Source: an uncultured Chitinophagaceae bacterium
GTDB lineage: Bacteria; Bacteroidota; Bacteroidia; Chitinophagales; Chitinophagaceae
Reading direction: 5' to 3'
DNA: 33,586 bases
NCBI GenBank assembly: GCA_903904335.1
Contig: CAIVCF010000134.1
Location: forward strand, 1 to 33,586
The stretch's first letter is position 1. Each line of letters opens with the position of its first letter. A program made the translations under genes and the position numbers. The notes beneath the pieces were generated by a model that saw only the letters and a list, made by a program, of their open reading frames with translations, was not told where the DNA came from and ran no database searches. Positions 1 to 7,434 of the stretch are shown one piece after another.

Positions 1-114
1 CTGAAGCAAAAAATTTTCAGGGCTTGATAATTTTTCAATCTCATAAGTTGTCACACTTTGCGAAAGAACTTGTTCTGAAAAAAGCACTAAAAATATTACA
101 GCAATTTTTTTCAT
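1..114 (-). CDS. Exported protein, N-terminus only (cut by window edge)
   Basis: The frame opens with ATG at 114 and stays open to base 1, giving 38 residues. It starts MKKIAVIFLVLFSEQVLSQS: a short basic start, a hydrophobic core of about ten residues, and a plausible signal peptidase I site after the Ser-Gln near residue 18-20. This is a Sec signal peptide, so the product is probably periplasmic or outer-membrane. There is no Cys for lipidation in the visible part. Nothing in the remaining residues identifies a family. A TAnnTTTG-type box lies 32-39 bp upstream, so the gene probably has its own promoter, separate from the upstream ftsZ unit, which ends in a terminator. Confidence 0.6.
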   Translation of the reverse strand, partial: MKKIAVIFLVLFSEQVLSQSVTTYEIEKLSSPENFLLQ

Positions 115-145
115 TACAATTATATTTTCTCAATTAATTGCTTTA

Positions 146-153
146 CAAAAATA
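146..153 (-). promoter_or_regulatory. Possible -7 promoter box (TATTTTTG)
   Basis: On the minus strand this reads TATTTTTG, a full match to the Bacteroidota -7 consensus TAnnTTTG, about 32 bp ahead of the ATG at 114. A TTTG lies upstream, but with only 14 bp between the boxes instead of about 19, so the -33 element is not convincing. The rest of the 115-288 gap is AT-rich and shows nothing else I can name. Confidence 0.35.
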
Positions 154-288
154 TATATAATTAAATTCAAACGGCAGTACTGTTTTAGTTCATTGCAAAA
201 TTATTTTCAAGCCTTTACAATAAGATTTAGTCACTGCCTGCTTGAGTTTATAGCATCTTATTCAAAAAAGAACTACAAAATTCTTCAC

Positions 289-320
289 AAAAAAATCCCC
301 TCAATTTTCATCGAAGGGAT
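289..320 (-). terminator. Intrinsic terminator of the dcw cluster after ftsZ
   Basis: Read on the minus strand, ATCCCTTC (320-313) pairs with GAGGGGAT (302-295) across a 10-nt loop, and seven Ts follow. One position is G-U in the minus-strand RNA but a C-A mismatch on the plus strand, so the structure is built for minus-strand transcripts. It lies about 30 bp after the ftsZ stop and closes the cluster. Confidence 0.85.
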
Positions 321-348
321 CCAGAACTAAAAAGCAATTGAAAAAATA

Positions 349-2208
349 TTAATCCGGTTTTTTACCATCCAAAAAAGTATTGATGGTAGAAATATGCGTG
401 TTATTGTTTTCATCCTTATTCACCGTGTACTTGCTGTAAAAATTTTCAACAGAAGTCAATGTGTTACCGAACAATTCCATGTTGCGACGAATGTATGCAG
501 GAACACTGTCGAATTCGTTATTAGGATCGGAAGTGTTCATGTTAAAAGAAAGGTTGCGTAATTTTTGAATACGCTCTGCTGCCCTTCTTCTTTGTTCTTC
601 TGCTTCATCCAATTCAACATCCTGCATGCTGATAACAGGTGCCTGTATTTTTTCTTCTTTTTCAGTTATTTCAAAAGTCATTTCGGTAACTGATTCTTCT
701 TTTTCCACAATATGTAGTTCATATTCTGTTTCTTCAACAACAGGTTGTACAGGCTGAATCGCTTGTTCCTGCTGCATTTCAGGCTCTTCATAGATCTTTG
801 AAGGCTTGGAAAGAAAACCGTGAGAAGTAACTGACGTAATTGTTTTTCCCGTCAATGTAATACTGTTGATGTTTTCTTCAGCCACCGCTTTAGGAATATT
901 TACTTCTGCTTCCTGAACCGGTTCCGGTACAATTATTTCTTCTGTTATCTCGGTGCTTAATTCAAAATGTAAAATTTCATTTCCTTTCTCATCTAAGATC
1001 GTTTCTTCTTCATCAAGATCCATTGAACCGGTATTGAAAATTTGAATAGGCTCTTCTTCAATAACTGTTTCCTTTAATAAAGGTGTAAAAGAATATTGCT
1101 CTTCAACAGGTTCTATTTTTTCTTCAATTGGCTTTGGTTGTTCGGTTAATTTTTCTTCTTCACCTTCCATGCCCAAAGTCATAACGATCTTTTCAAGTTT
1201 CGGTTCAGGTTTTTTGACTGCCACCGGTTTTGCAAAAGGATCTTTTGCATCAAATCCTGTAGCAATTAATGTGATGCCGATCTTTTTATCCAATGTGCTG
1301 TCGAAACCCATACCTACTATCACATCCGTATTTTCGCCAGCCTGCATGCGCAGATAATTGTTGATCACTTCCACTTCATCCATCGTACATTCATCATCAC
1401 CTTCTGCACTGTTGATATTGATCAAAATCCATTTAGCGCCTTTAATATCATTATCATTCAACAAAGGAGAAGCGAGTGCTTCTTCAATGGCACGTATAGC
1501 ACGATTCTCACCTTCTACTTCTGCTTTACCAAGAATAGCCACACCGCCATTTTTCATTACGGTACATACATCTGCAAAATCAACGATGATATGTCCGCGG
1601 CTGTTAATAATATCAGTGATACACTTTGCTGCAGTTGCTAAAACATTGTCAGCTTTGCTGAAAGCTTCTTTCATTTTTAAGTTGCCGTATTGCATGCGCA
1701 ACTTATCATTGCTGATAACAAGCAATGTATCTACATAAGGTTTCAGTTGTCTGATCCCTTCTTCAGCCTGTTGCATTCTGCGCGGACCTTCAAAACCAAA
1801 CGGCGTAGTTACAATACCAACGGTTAAGATGCCCAACTCTTTACAAATGTTTGCAATGATAGGTGCACCACCTGTACCGGTACCACCACCCATGCCTGCA
1901 GTGATGAATGCCATCTTGGTATTTACTTCCAGAATACTTTTGATTTCTTGTAAGGACTCTTCAGTTGCAGCTTTCCCAACTTCGGGATTAGCACCTGCGC
2001 CAAGTCCTTGTGTTAAATGCGGACCTAACTGAATTTTGTTGAGGACTTTGCTTTGCTCAATAGCTTTCGCATCGGTATTACAGATAATGAAATCAACACC
2101 TTCAATGTTTTGAGCATGCATGAAGTTAACGGCATTGCTGCCACCACCACCAACACCAAGAACTTTGATGATTGATGATTTCTGCTTCGGTAAATCGAAG
2201 TGAATCAT
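349..2208 (-). CDS. ftsZ: Cell division protein FtsZ (long C-terminal form)
   Basis: Tubulin-like GTPase that forms the Z ring at midcell. The GTP-binding glycine signature GGGTGTGGAP is at residues 107-116 and an N-terminal GVGGGGSNAV is at 18-27. The GTPase and C-terminal subdomains run to about residue 325. An acidic, Glu/Pro/Val-rich linker of roughly 230 residues follows, then the conserved C-terminal peptide VPAYIRR at 569-575, which in the family docks to FtsA. A further 44-residue tail ends the protein. At 619 residues it is much longer than the 383 of E. coli. The T7 loop reads IIVDFADV where the family norm is NVDFADV, so the usual Asn is Ile208; both catalytic Asp residues (210, 213) are present. 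It is the last gene of the dcw cluster, 125 bp after ftsA. Confidence 0.97.
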   Translation of the reverse strand: MIHFDLPKQKSSIIKVLGVGGGGSNAVNFMHAQNIEGVDFIICNTDAKAIEQSKVLNKIQLGPHLTQGLGAGANPEVGKAATEESLQEIKSILEVNTKMAFITAGMGGGTGTGGAPIIANICKELGILTVGIVTTPFGFEGPRRMQQAEEGIRQLKPYVDTLLVISNDKLRMQYGNLKMKEAFSKADNVLATAAKCITDIINSRGHIIVDFADVCTVMKNGGVAILGKAEVEGENRAIRAIEEALASPLLNDNDIKGAKWILININSAEGDDECTMDEVEVINNYLRMQAGENTDVIVGMGFDSTLDKKIGITLIATGFDAKDPFAKPVAVKKPEPKLEKIVMTLGMEGEEEKLTEQPKPIEEKIEPVEEQYSFTPLLKETVIEEEPIQIFNTGSMDLDEEETILDEKGNEILHFELSTEITEEIIVPEPVQEAEVNIPKAVAEENINSITLTGKTITSVTSHGFLSKPSKIYEEPEMQQEQAIQPVQPVVEETEYELHIVEKEESVTEMTFEITEKEEKIQAPVISMQDVELDEAEEQRRRAAERIQKLRNLSFNMNTSDPNNEFDSVPAYIRRNMELFGNTLTSVENFYSKYTVNKDENNNTHISTINTFLDGKKPD

Positions 2209-2300
2209 AGTTTACGGTTTAACGGTTAGTAAGTAATGAACCGGTTTTCTATCGGTATCGGATTATATTTTCAAAGCTTAAAGCATAATACAAAACACTA

Positions 2301-2329
2301 AATGCATTAAGCCTTATGCGTTAAGCATT
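2301..2329 (-). other. Imperfect hairpin between ftsA and ftsZ
   Basis: AATGCATTAA (2301-2310) and TTAAGCATT (2321-2329) pair over 9 bp with one bulged A and a loop of about 10 nt. No T-run follows on the minus strand, so it does not look like a terminator. It might be an RNA-stability or processing structure that adjusts ftsZ expression relative to ftsA, or it may be chance in AT-rich DNA. Confidence 0.25.
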
Positions 2330-2333
2330 CAGC

Positions 2334-3701
2334 CTATTTAATAACCTGATCTTCTTCTTCCTTGAACAAGTCGATCAAATTGTTTTTGAACTTGTCCCAG
2401 AACTTTCCTTTTCTTTCTTTCACATCCACAACAACCTTTTCTTCTGCTTCAACTTTTGTTTCTTCTTTTTCTACAGTTAATTTTTTCGGCACTTCCACTT
2501 TCTTAAATCTGTCAGCAAAATCTTTATACTTATGTTCGTAATCACTGTATCCTTTTAATATCAATCCCAAACAAGTTGAATACATCGGTTTCTTCAATTC
2601 ATCGATATGATTAGGAGCCAGATGTTCGTTCGGTAAACCAATTCTTGCATTTAAATGTGTGATATATTCAGTCAACTGAATTAAATGTTTCAGTTGAGAA
2701 CCGCCACCGGTAAGGATGATACCACCATTCAATGCTTTATTATCCAGGCCGATTTGTTTCAAATGATAATCCACAAAATCAAGTATCTCAGTCATTCTTG
2801 CCTGAATGATCTGCGCCAAATTTTTAACGCTGATTTCTTTTGCAGGCATTCCTTTCAATCCGGGAATGGTGATGTATGCATTCGCTTTTGCTTCTTCGGC
2901 CAAAGCACTGCCAAACTGTACTTTCATTGCTTCGGCCTGACTCTTTAATACTCCCAAACCCATCCTGATATCGTTAGTAATATTTTCGCCACCGAAAGGA
3001 ATTACAGCTGTATGTTTTAAAATGCCTTCATAAAAAACTGCAAGATCACTGGTGCCACCACCAATATCTAAAATAGCAACACCTGCTTCCATATCAATAT
3101 CACTCATCACTGCGCTTGCACTTGCCAATGGTTGCAGAACCAAATCTTTTGTTTTTAATCCACTCTTTTCAACCGCACGATTTATATTTCTGATCGCATT
3201 TCTGTCTCCGGTGATGATATGAAAATTCGCACCAACTTTCACACCATTAAAACCGATGGGTTCTTTGATGTTCTGAATATTATCAACATGAAAATCCTGC
3301 GGTATCACATCAATGATCTGATCGCCTGCAGGAATAAACGTTTTTCTTTGGTTCTCTACCAACTGATCAATCTCCCATGCCTGAATTTCATTATCAGGTT
3401 CCTGACGAACCATATCACCACGTGTTTGCAAGCTTTTGATATGATGACCTGCAATTCCAACATACACTTCATTTATTTCCAGATCGGGATTACTGTCGTA
3501 ACAATTTTGTAGTGCTGCCTGAATGGCTTTGATGGTTTGATCAATATTCAACACTTGTCCGTGTTGTACACCATTACTGTTTGCACGACCAAAACCCAAT
3601 ATCTCTAATTTACCATGCTCATTTTTTCTTCCGGCAATAGCAGCAATCTTGGTTGTACCAATATCTAAACCAACAATAATAGGTGCTTCATGTAAACTCA
3701 T
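2334..3701 (-). CDS. ftsA: Cell division protein FtsA
   Basis: Actin-like ATPase that tethers FtsZ to the inner face of the membrane. Phosphate-1 motif GLDIGTTKIAAIAG is at residues 11-24, the second phosphate motif LDIGGGTSD at 211-219, and the adenosine motif LTGGGSQ in the C-terminal third. The family-specific 1C insertion replaces subdomain 1B of other actins. After about residue 395 there is a Lys/Glu/Val-rich linker, and the protein ends in an amphipathic helix (FWDKFKNNLIDLFKE) that fits the membrane-targeting sequence. Length 455 is in the normal range for the phylum. It lies between ftsQ (124 bp upstream, with a dispersed repeat in the gap) and ftsZ, the standard order. Confidence 0.97.
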   Translation of the reverse strand: MSLHEAPIIVGLDIGTTKIAAIAGRKNEHGKLEILGFGRANSNGVQHGQVLNIDQTIKAIQAALQNCYDSNPDLEINEVYVGIAGHHIKSLQTRGDMVRQEPDNEIQAWEIDQLVENQRKTFIPAGDQIIDVIPQDFHVDNIQNIKEPIGFNGVKVGANFHIITGDRNAIRNINRAVEKSGLKTKDLVLQPLASASAVMSDIDMEAGVAILDIGGGTSDLAVFYEGILKHTAVIPFGGENITNDIRMGLGVLKSQAEAMKVQFGSALAEEAKANAYITIPGLKGMPAKEISVKNLAQIIQARMTEILDFVDYHLKQIGLDNKALNGGIILTGGGSQLKHLIQLTEYITHLNARIGLPNEHLAPNHIDELKKPMYSTCLGLILKGYSDYEHKYKDFADRFKKVEVPKKLTVEKEETKVEAEEKVVVDVKERKGKFWDKFKNNLIDLFKEEEDQVIK

Positions 3702-3770
3702 AAAATGCTTTTAGTTGTTATTCGAGGATACGGTTTTATTATTTTCCAATCTTTATATCTTAACTCATCA

Positions 3771-3820
3771 ACTGTTGCCTTCGATTCTTTCAGTGAAAGA
3801 ATCGCACACTTGTACGTTCT
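3771..3820 (+). repeat. Dispersed intergenic repeat copy A, with hairpin insert
   Basis: Starts ACTGTTGC and ends TCGCACACTTGTACGTTC, matching the family core, but a hairpin interrupts the core. CGATTCTTTC (3782-3791) and GAAAGAATCG (3795-3804) form a perfect 10-bp stem with loop AGT. It fills the gap between ftsQ and ftsA. No T-run follows on either strand, so it is not a standard terminator. The closest relative is copy B at 21271, which differs by a paired change in the stem. Confidence 0.75.
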
Positions 3821-3825
3821 GTTCT

Positions 3826-4908
3826 CTATTGATCTTTTCCCATCACTGCCTTCGGTTTCTCGTTAGTTACAGGCAGTTTTTTCGGCTGAACTGTAACATG
3901 ACTAACAGATAACGATTTATTGTTCACTTTATTTTGTTTGCCATCAATAACATTTTTATTACCCTGCATGACCGTTTTCACCTGTTTTGATGCTGTATCT
4001 TTTACTGCATTATTTTTTGTTATTGCCGGCAGCTTTACTGCAGAATGTAAACTGTCGGTGCTTCCTGTCATTGTGTTTTGTTTCATCAATTCTTCAATGG
4101 CTTGTTTAGCTCTTGCCGAATCAATCAAAGCCTTTTCCACACCGCGTTTCACAGCCACTACCTGATTATTGAACTGTACATCTATCTTCTCATATTTATT
4201 AAGGCCGTTCTGCAACCATGCCTGTTTATAAAAGCTGTACAGCCTGTTAAATTTATTTTCCAGATCATCTGCATTTCCTATTTCAATCACCTGATCGCCG
4301 ATGGTTGGAATGATCTCAAAAGTGGCAGAGGGTGTAATATCAATTTGTGCCACTTGTGCCATCCAAAAACTATCAGCAAGAATAAATTTTCCGATCACCA
4401 CCACATTTTTCAGCATGATACTATCTGATTGGGTCAAAACTTCCTTATCACTCGGAAAATTTGTAAACACCGGAACCCTTGCGCTCAACTTATCACTCAA
4501 AGGCAAACGAATAGCTGAACTATCAACATAAAAAGAACTTCCTTCTGCACTAAAAACTCTTGCCACAGGCTGTCTTTCTTCAATATTCACATGCAACAGT
4601 TGATTATTATCAAAGAACATCTCTGCATTCTTGACCCATAAATTTTTCTCCAATGCAGATTCCAAAGCTTTCAGATCGATCTTCGATAGATCCTTGCCAA
4701 TTATATTTCCCGGACTGTTGATCAGATCCAACACATCTTTTTCATCAATGAAAACATCTTTCTCAGCTCCTGTTATTTCTATTTTCACATCGCTGCAAAG
4801 CCTTTGATCTTTTTTTTCCATCGCTGCACCAAAAAGAACTATCGTGCCTGTTCCTATCAACAGCCATAAAGCTTGCATGATTCTTTTTTTCCAGTTAATA
4901 TTCTTCAT
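3826..4908 (-). CDS. ftsQ: Cell division protein FtsQ/DivIB-like
   Basis: Bitopic membrane protein of the divisome that links FtsA/FtsZ-side and periplasmic factors. It has a short cytoplasmic start rich in Lys/Arg, one membrane helix at about residues 12-29 (LWLLIGTGTIVLFGAAM), and then a periplasmic POTRA-like region (EITGAEKDVFIDEKDV...) and a beta domain to about 260. The last 90 or so residues are a Lys/Asn/Thr/Val-rich, low-complexity tail with no recognisable fold, so the 360-residue protein is longer than the usual 250-280. The identification rests mainly on position between murC and ftsA plus topology, since the family diverges strongly. The ATG at 4908 is one base after the murC stop, indicating coupled translation. 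Confidence 0.88.
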   Translation of the reverse strand: MKNINWKKRIMQALWLLIGTGTIVLFGAAMEKKDQRLCSDVKIEITGAEKDVFIDEKDVLDLINSPGNIIGKDLSKIDLKALESALEKNLWVKNAEMFFDNNQLLHVNIEERQPVARVFSAEGSSFYVDSSAIRLPLSDKLSARVPVFTNFPSDKEVLTQSDSIMLKNVVVIGKFILADSFWMAQVAQIDITPSATFEIIPTIGDQVIEIGNADDLENKFNRLYSFYKQAWLQNGLNKYEKIDVQFNNQVVAVKRGVEKALIDSARAKQAIEELMKQNTMTGSTDSLHSAVKLPAITKNNAVKDTASKQVKTVMQGNKNVIDGKQNKVNNKSLSVSHVTVQPKKLPVTNEKPKAVMGKDQ

Positions 4909-4909
4909 T

Positions 4910-6268
4910 TCAGTTACTCAGTATTTCTTTTATGGGCAAAACCAAAGCATCAATATCGCCTGCACCTGCCATGATCAATAATTTTGGTTGATGTTCTTTT
5001 ACCCATTTTTTTAATTCTTCTTTGCTCAATACTTCTTTATCCTTCAATTTCATTTTATTTAATATCAATTCACTCGTTACCCCTTCTATCGGCAATTCTC
5101 TTGCAGGATAAATAGGTAACAAGATCACTTCATCGGCCATATCTAAGCTTGTTGCAAAATCATCAGCAAGGTCATTTGTCCTGCTGAACAAATGCGGCTG
5201 AAAAACGACAGTCATTTTTTTATTTGCAAACAAACTTTTTACCCCTGTGATCAATGCTTTTAATTCTTCTGGATGATGTGCATAATCATCGATCAAAACA
5301 TGATCATCATTCTTCAGCACATATTCAAACCTTCGTTTCACACCTTTAAAATTTGCCACTGCCATTTTTATTTTTTCATCCTCTATCTTTAAATACTTTG
5401 CAACAGTGATGGCTGCAATGGCATTTTCAATATTGTGCAACCCGCCCATGTGCAATAAAATATTATTCAAACACCATTCTTTTGCTACAATATCAAACAG
5501 ATAAGAGCCTTGCTGTAACTGCATATTCGCCGAATGAACATCAGCACGAACATCATCATAACTATAAGTACAATGATGGTCGGCTTTTAATTCACTGTTT
5601 CTTTTCAAACCATATTTACTCACCAAGCAGCCACCGGTTTTTATTTTTTGTGAGAACTGAATAAAAGCGTTCTCCACTTCATCAGAAGTTCCGTAAATGT
5701 CTAAATGATCTGCATCCATTGCAGTGATCACTGCTACATCGGGAACTAATTTTAAAAAACTTCTGTCATATTCATCTGCTTCCACCACCACAACATTTTT
5801 TTCATTACTCCAAAAATTCGTGTTGTAATTGGCAGCAATACCACCCAAAAAAGCATTACAACCAAAACCTGTATCTCGAAGTATATGAGCGATCATTGAT
5901 GTTACAGTCGTTTTGCCATGTGTTCCGCCTACACAAACATTAAAAGAACTTTCAGTGATCCATTGCAACACATCACTTCTCTTCACTACTTTATAATTGT
6001 TTTGCTGATAATACAGCAACTCCTTATGATCTTTTGGAATAGCAGGAGTATAAACAACTGCTTCCACTTCTTTGGGTATCAGATCAATTCTTTCTTCATA
6101 ATGAATATTGATATCCAATTTTTCTAACTCTTTCGTTAAAAGGGTTTTCGTTTTATCGTAACCACTTACCTCATATCCTTTCGACACAAAATATCTTGCC
6201 AATGCACTCATTCCAATACCACCGATACCGATAAAATATATTTTATGTATGTTTTCTAATTTGCTCAC
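4910..6268 (-). CDS. murC: UDP-N-acetylmuramate--L-alanine ligase
   Basis: Cytoplasmic Mur ligase that adds the first stem-peptide residue, L-Ala, to UDP-MurNAc using ATP. The N-terminal UDP-binding motif GIGGIGMSALA is at residues 14-24, the ATP-binding GGTHGKTT at 114-121, the EADEYDRSFL segment at 163-172, and DDYAHHPEEL in the middle of the C-terminal half. Length 452 is normal. The start codon is GTG (6266-6268), and it overlaps the murG stop in a GTGA of 4 bp, so the two are translationally coupled. One base separates it from ftsQ downstream. Confidence 0.97.
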   Translation of the reverse strand: MSKLENIHKIYFIGIGGIGMSALARYFVSKGYEVSGYDKTKTLLTKELEKLDINIHYEERIDLIPKEVEAVVYTPAIPKDHKELLYYQQNNYKVVKRSDVLQWITESSFNVCVGGTHGKTTVTSMIAHILRDTGFGCNAFLGGIAANYNTNFWSNEKNVVVVEADEYDRSFLKLVPDVAVITAMDADHLDIYGTSDEVENAFIQFSQKIKTGGCLVSKYGLKRNSELKADHHCTYSYDDVRADVHSANMQLQQGSYLFDIVAKEWCLNNILLHMGGLHNIENAIAAITVAKYLKIEDEKIKMAVANFKGVKRRFEYVLKNDDHVLIDDYAHHPEELKALITGVKSLFANKKMTVVFQPHLFSRTNDLADDFATSLDMADEVILLPIYPARELPIEGVTSELILNKMKLKDKEVLSKEELKKWVKEHQPKLLIMAGAGDIDALVLPIKEILSN

Positions 6269-7389
6269 TTAATATTTTTCAAAATTTCTAATGCTATAAT
6301 TTCATCTGCATTGCTAACAGCTAATAATCTTATATTTTGCCGCAATTCTCTCTGTTTGCTTTCATTAAATAATAGATCGATGGCAACAGTAAATAGGTTT
6401 CGTTTTGCATCTGCATCTTTTACCATCAATGCAGCATTTTTATCAACCAAACTTTTAGCATTTCTTGTTTGATGATCTTCGGCTGCATGTGGGAACGGAA
6501 CAAACACCACTGCTTTTTCTGATACGCATAGTTCCGTTACCGACATCGCTCCTGCTCTTGATATCACTACATCTGCTGCTGCATAAGCTATTTCCATTTC
6601 TTTTATAAATTCATTTGCCCAAACATTTTTATATCCGACTGCTTTGCTGATATATGCACTGGAATTATTTTTTCCAGTCTGCCAGATGAGTTGCACTTGT
6701 AAATTCTCACTATCCAGTAAATGCGCTGCAATCACTTCATTAATGCTTTTTGCTCCAAGGCTTCCACCAACAACCATCAATGTTTTCTTTGTTTCATCCA
6801 AACCAAAAAATCGAACCGCTTCATTTCTTTCAATATTCGACTCGACAATTGCTTTACGAACTGGATTTCCGGTAACAACAATTTTGTCATTTGGAAAAAA
6901 TTTTTCCATCCCTTCACTTGCAACAAAAATCATCGTTGCTTTTTTCCCCAAAAGAATATTCGATTTACCGGCAAATGAATTGCTTTCATGAATAAATGTT
7001 TTTATCCCTTTTGATTGCGCATAACGTAATACAGGAAAAGTTGAGTATCCACCCACACCAATTACAGCAACCGGTTTAAATGCATTTATTATTTTTCTTA
7101 CCTCAAAAAAACTTTTGATTAACTTAAAAGGCAAGCCTAAATTTTTTATCAAAGAACTTCTGTTAAACCCGGCAATATCAATTCCTTTAATTCTGTACCC
7201 TGCCTGCGGTACTTTTTCCATTTCCATTTTCCCTTTTGCGCCCACAAACAAAATATCGACTCCTGTTTGCAATTGTTTAATGGCATTTGCAATGGCAATG
7301 GCAGGAAAAATATGCCCGCCAGTTCCTCCTCCTGCAATGATCATTTTTACAGGTTCGGAAAATCTATTACTAATTTTTATTTCGCTCAT
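6265..7389 (-). CDS. murG: Undecaprenyl-PP-MurNAc-pentapeptide GlcNAc transferase
   Basis: Peripheral membrane GT28 glycosyltransferase that converts lipid I to lipid II on the inner face of the cytoplasmic membrane. The acceptor-side glycine loop GGGTGGHIFPA is at residues 20-30. The donor-side region contains SRAGAMSVTELCVSEKA and FPHAAEDHQTRNA in the last third, as expected for UDP-GlcNAc binding. The ATG at 7389 gives about 12 residues ahead of the usual start; an internal Met16 would give the typical length, and I cannot choose firmly. The 45-bp gap upstream to ftsW is almost wholly a dispersed repeat (copy C). Its 3' end overlaps murC by 4 bp. Confidence 0.97.
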   Translation of the reverse strand: MSEIKISNRFSEPVKMIIAGGGTGGHIFPAIAIANAIKQLQTGVDILFVGAKGKMEMEKVPQAGYRIKGIDIAGFNRSSLIKNLGLPFKLIKSFFEVRKIINAFKPVAVIGVGGYSTFPVLRYAQSKGIKTFIHESNSFAGKSNILLGKKATMIFVASEGMEKFFPNDKIVVTGNPVRKAIVESNIERNEAVRFFGLDETKKTLMVVGGSLGAKSINEVIAAHLLDSENLQVQLIWQTGKNNSSAYISKAVGYKNVWANEFIKEMEIAYAAADVVISRAGAMSVTELCVSEKAVVFVPFPHAAEDHQTRNAKSLVDKNAALMVKDADAKRNLFTVAIDLLFNESKQRELRQNIRLLAVSNADEIIALEILKNIK

Positions 7390-7405
7390 TGATCAATATT
7401 GTTCT

Positions 7406-7433
7406 GAACGTTGAAGAGTGCGACGCAACAGTT
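7406..7433 (-). repeat. Dispersed intergenic repeat copy C
   Basis: On the minus strand it reads AACTGTTGCGTCGCACTCTT and continues CAACGTTC, an uninterrupted form of the family core. It starts immediately after the ftsW stop and takes up most of the 45-bp space before murG. It lacks the hairpin insert of copies A, B and G. Confidence 0.75.
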
Positions 7434-7434
7434 G

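Noticed and set aside
481-500. GTTGCGACGAATG in ftsZ as another repeat copy
   Set aside because: It matches only a few core bases and encodes the conserved RRNME part of the FtsZ C-terminal peptide, so coding constraint explains it.
1358-1738. Plus-strand open frames inside ftsZ and similar open frames opposite most minus-strand genes
   Set aside because: They are in antisense to genes with clear family motifs, have no recognisable domain, and have low-complexity composition expected from reversed coding sequence.
3782-3804. Copy A hairpin as the ftsQ terminator
   Set aside because: The stem is strong but no T-run follows on either strand, and the same unit occurs in unrelated gaps.
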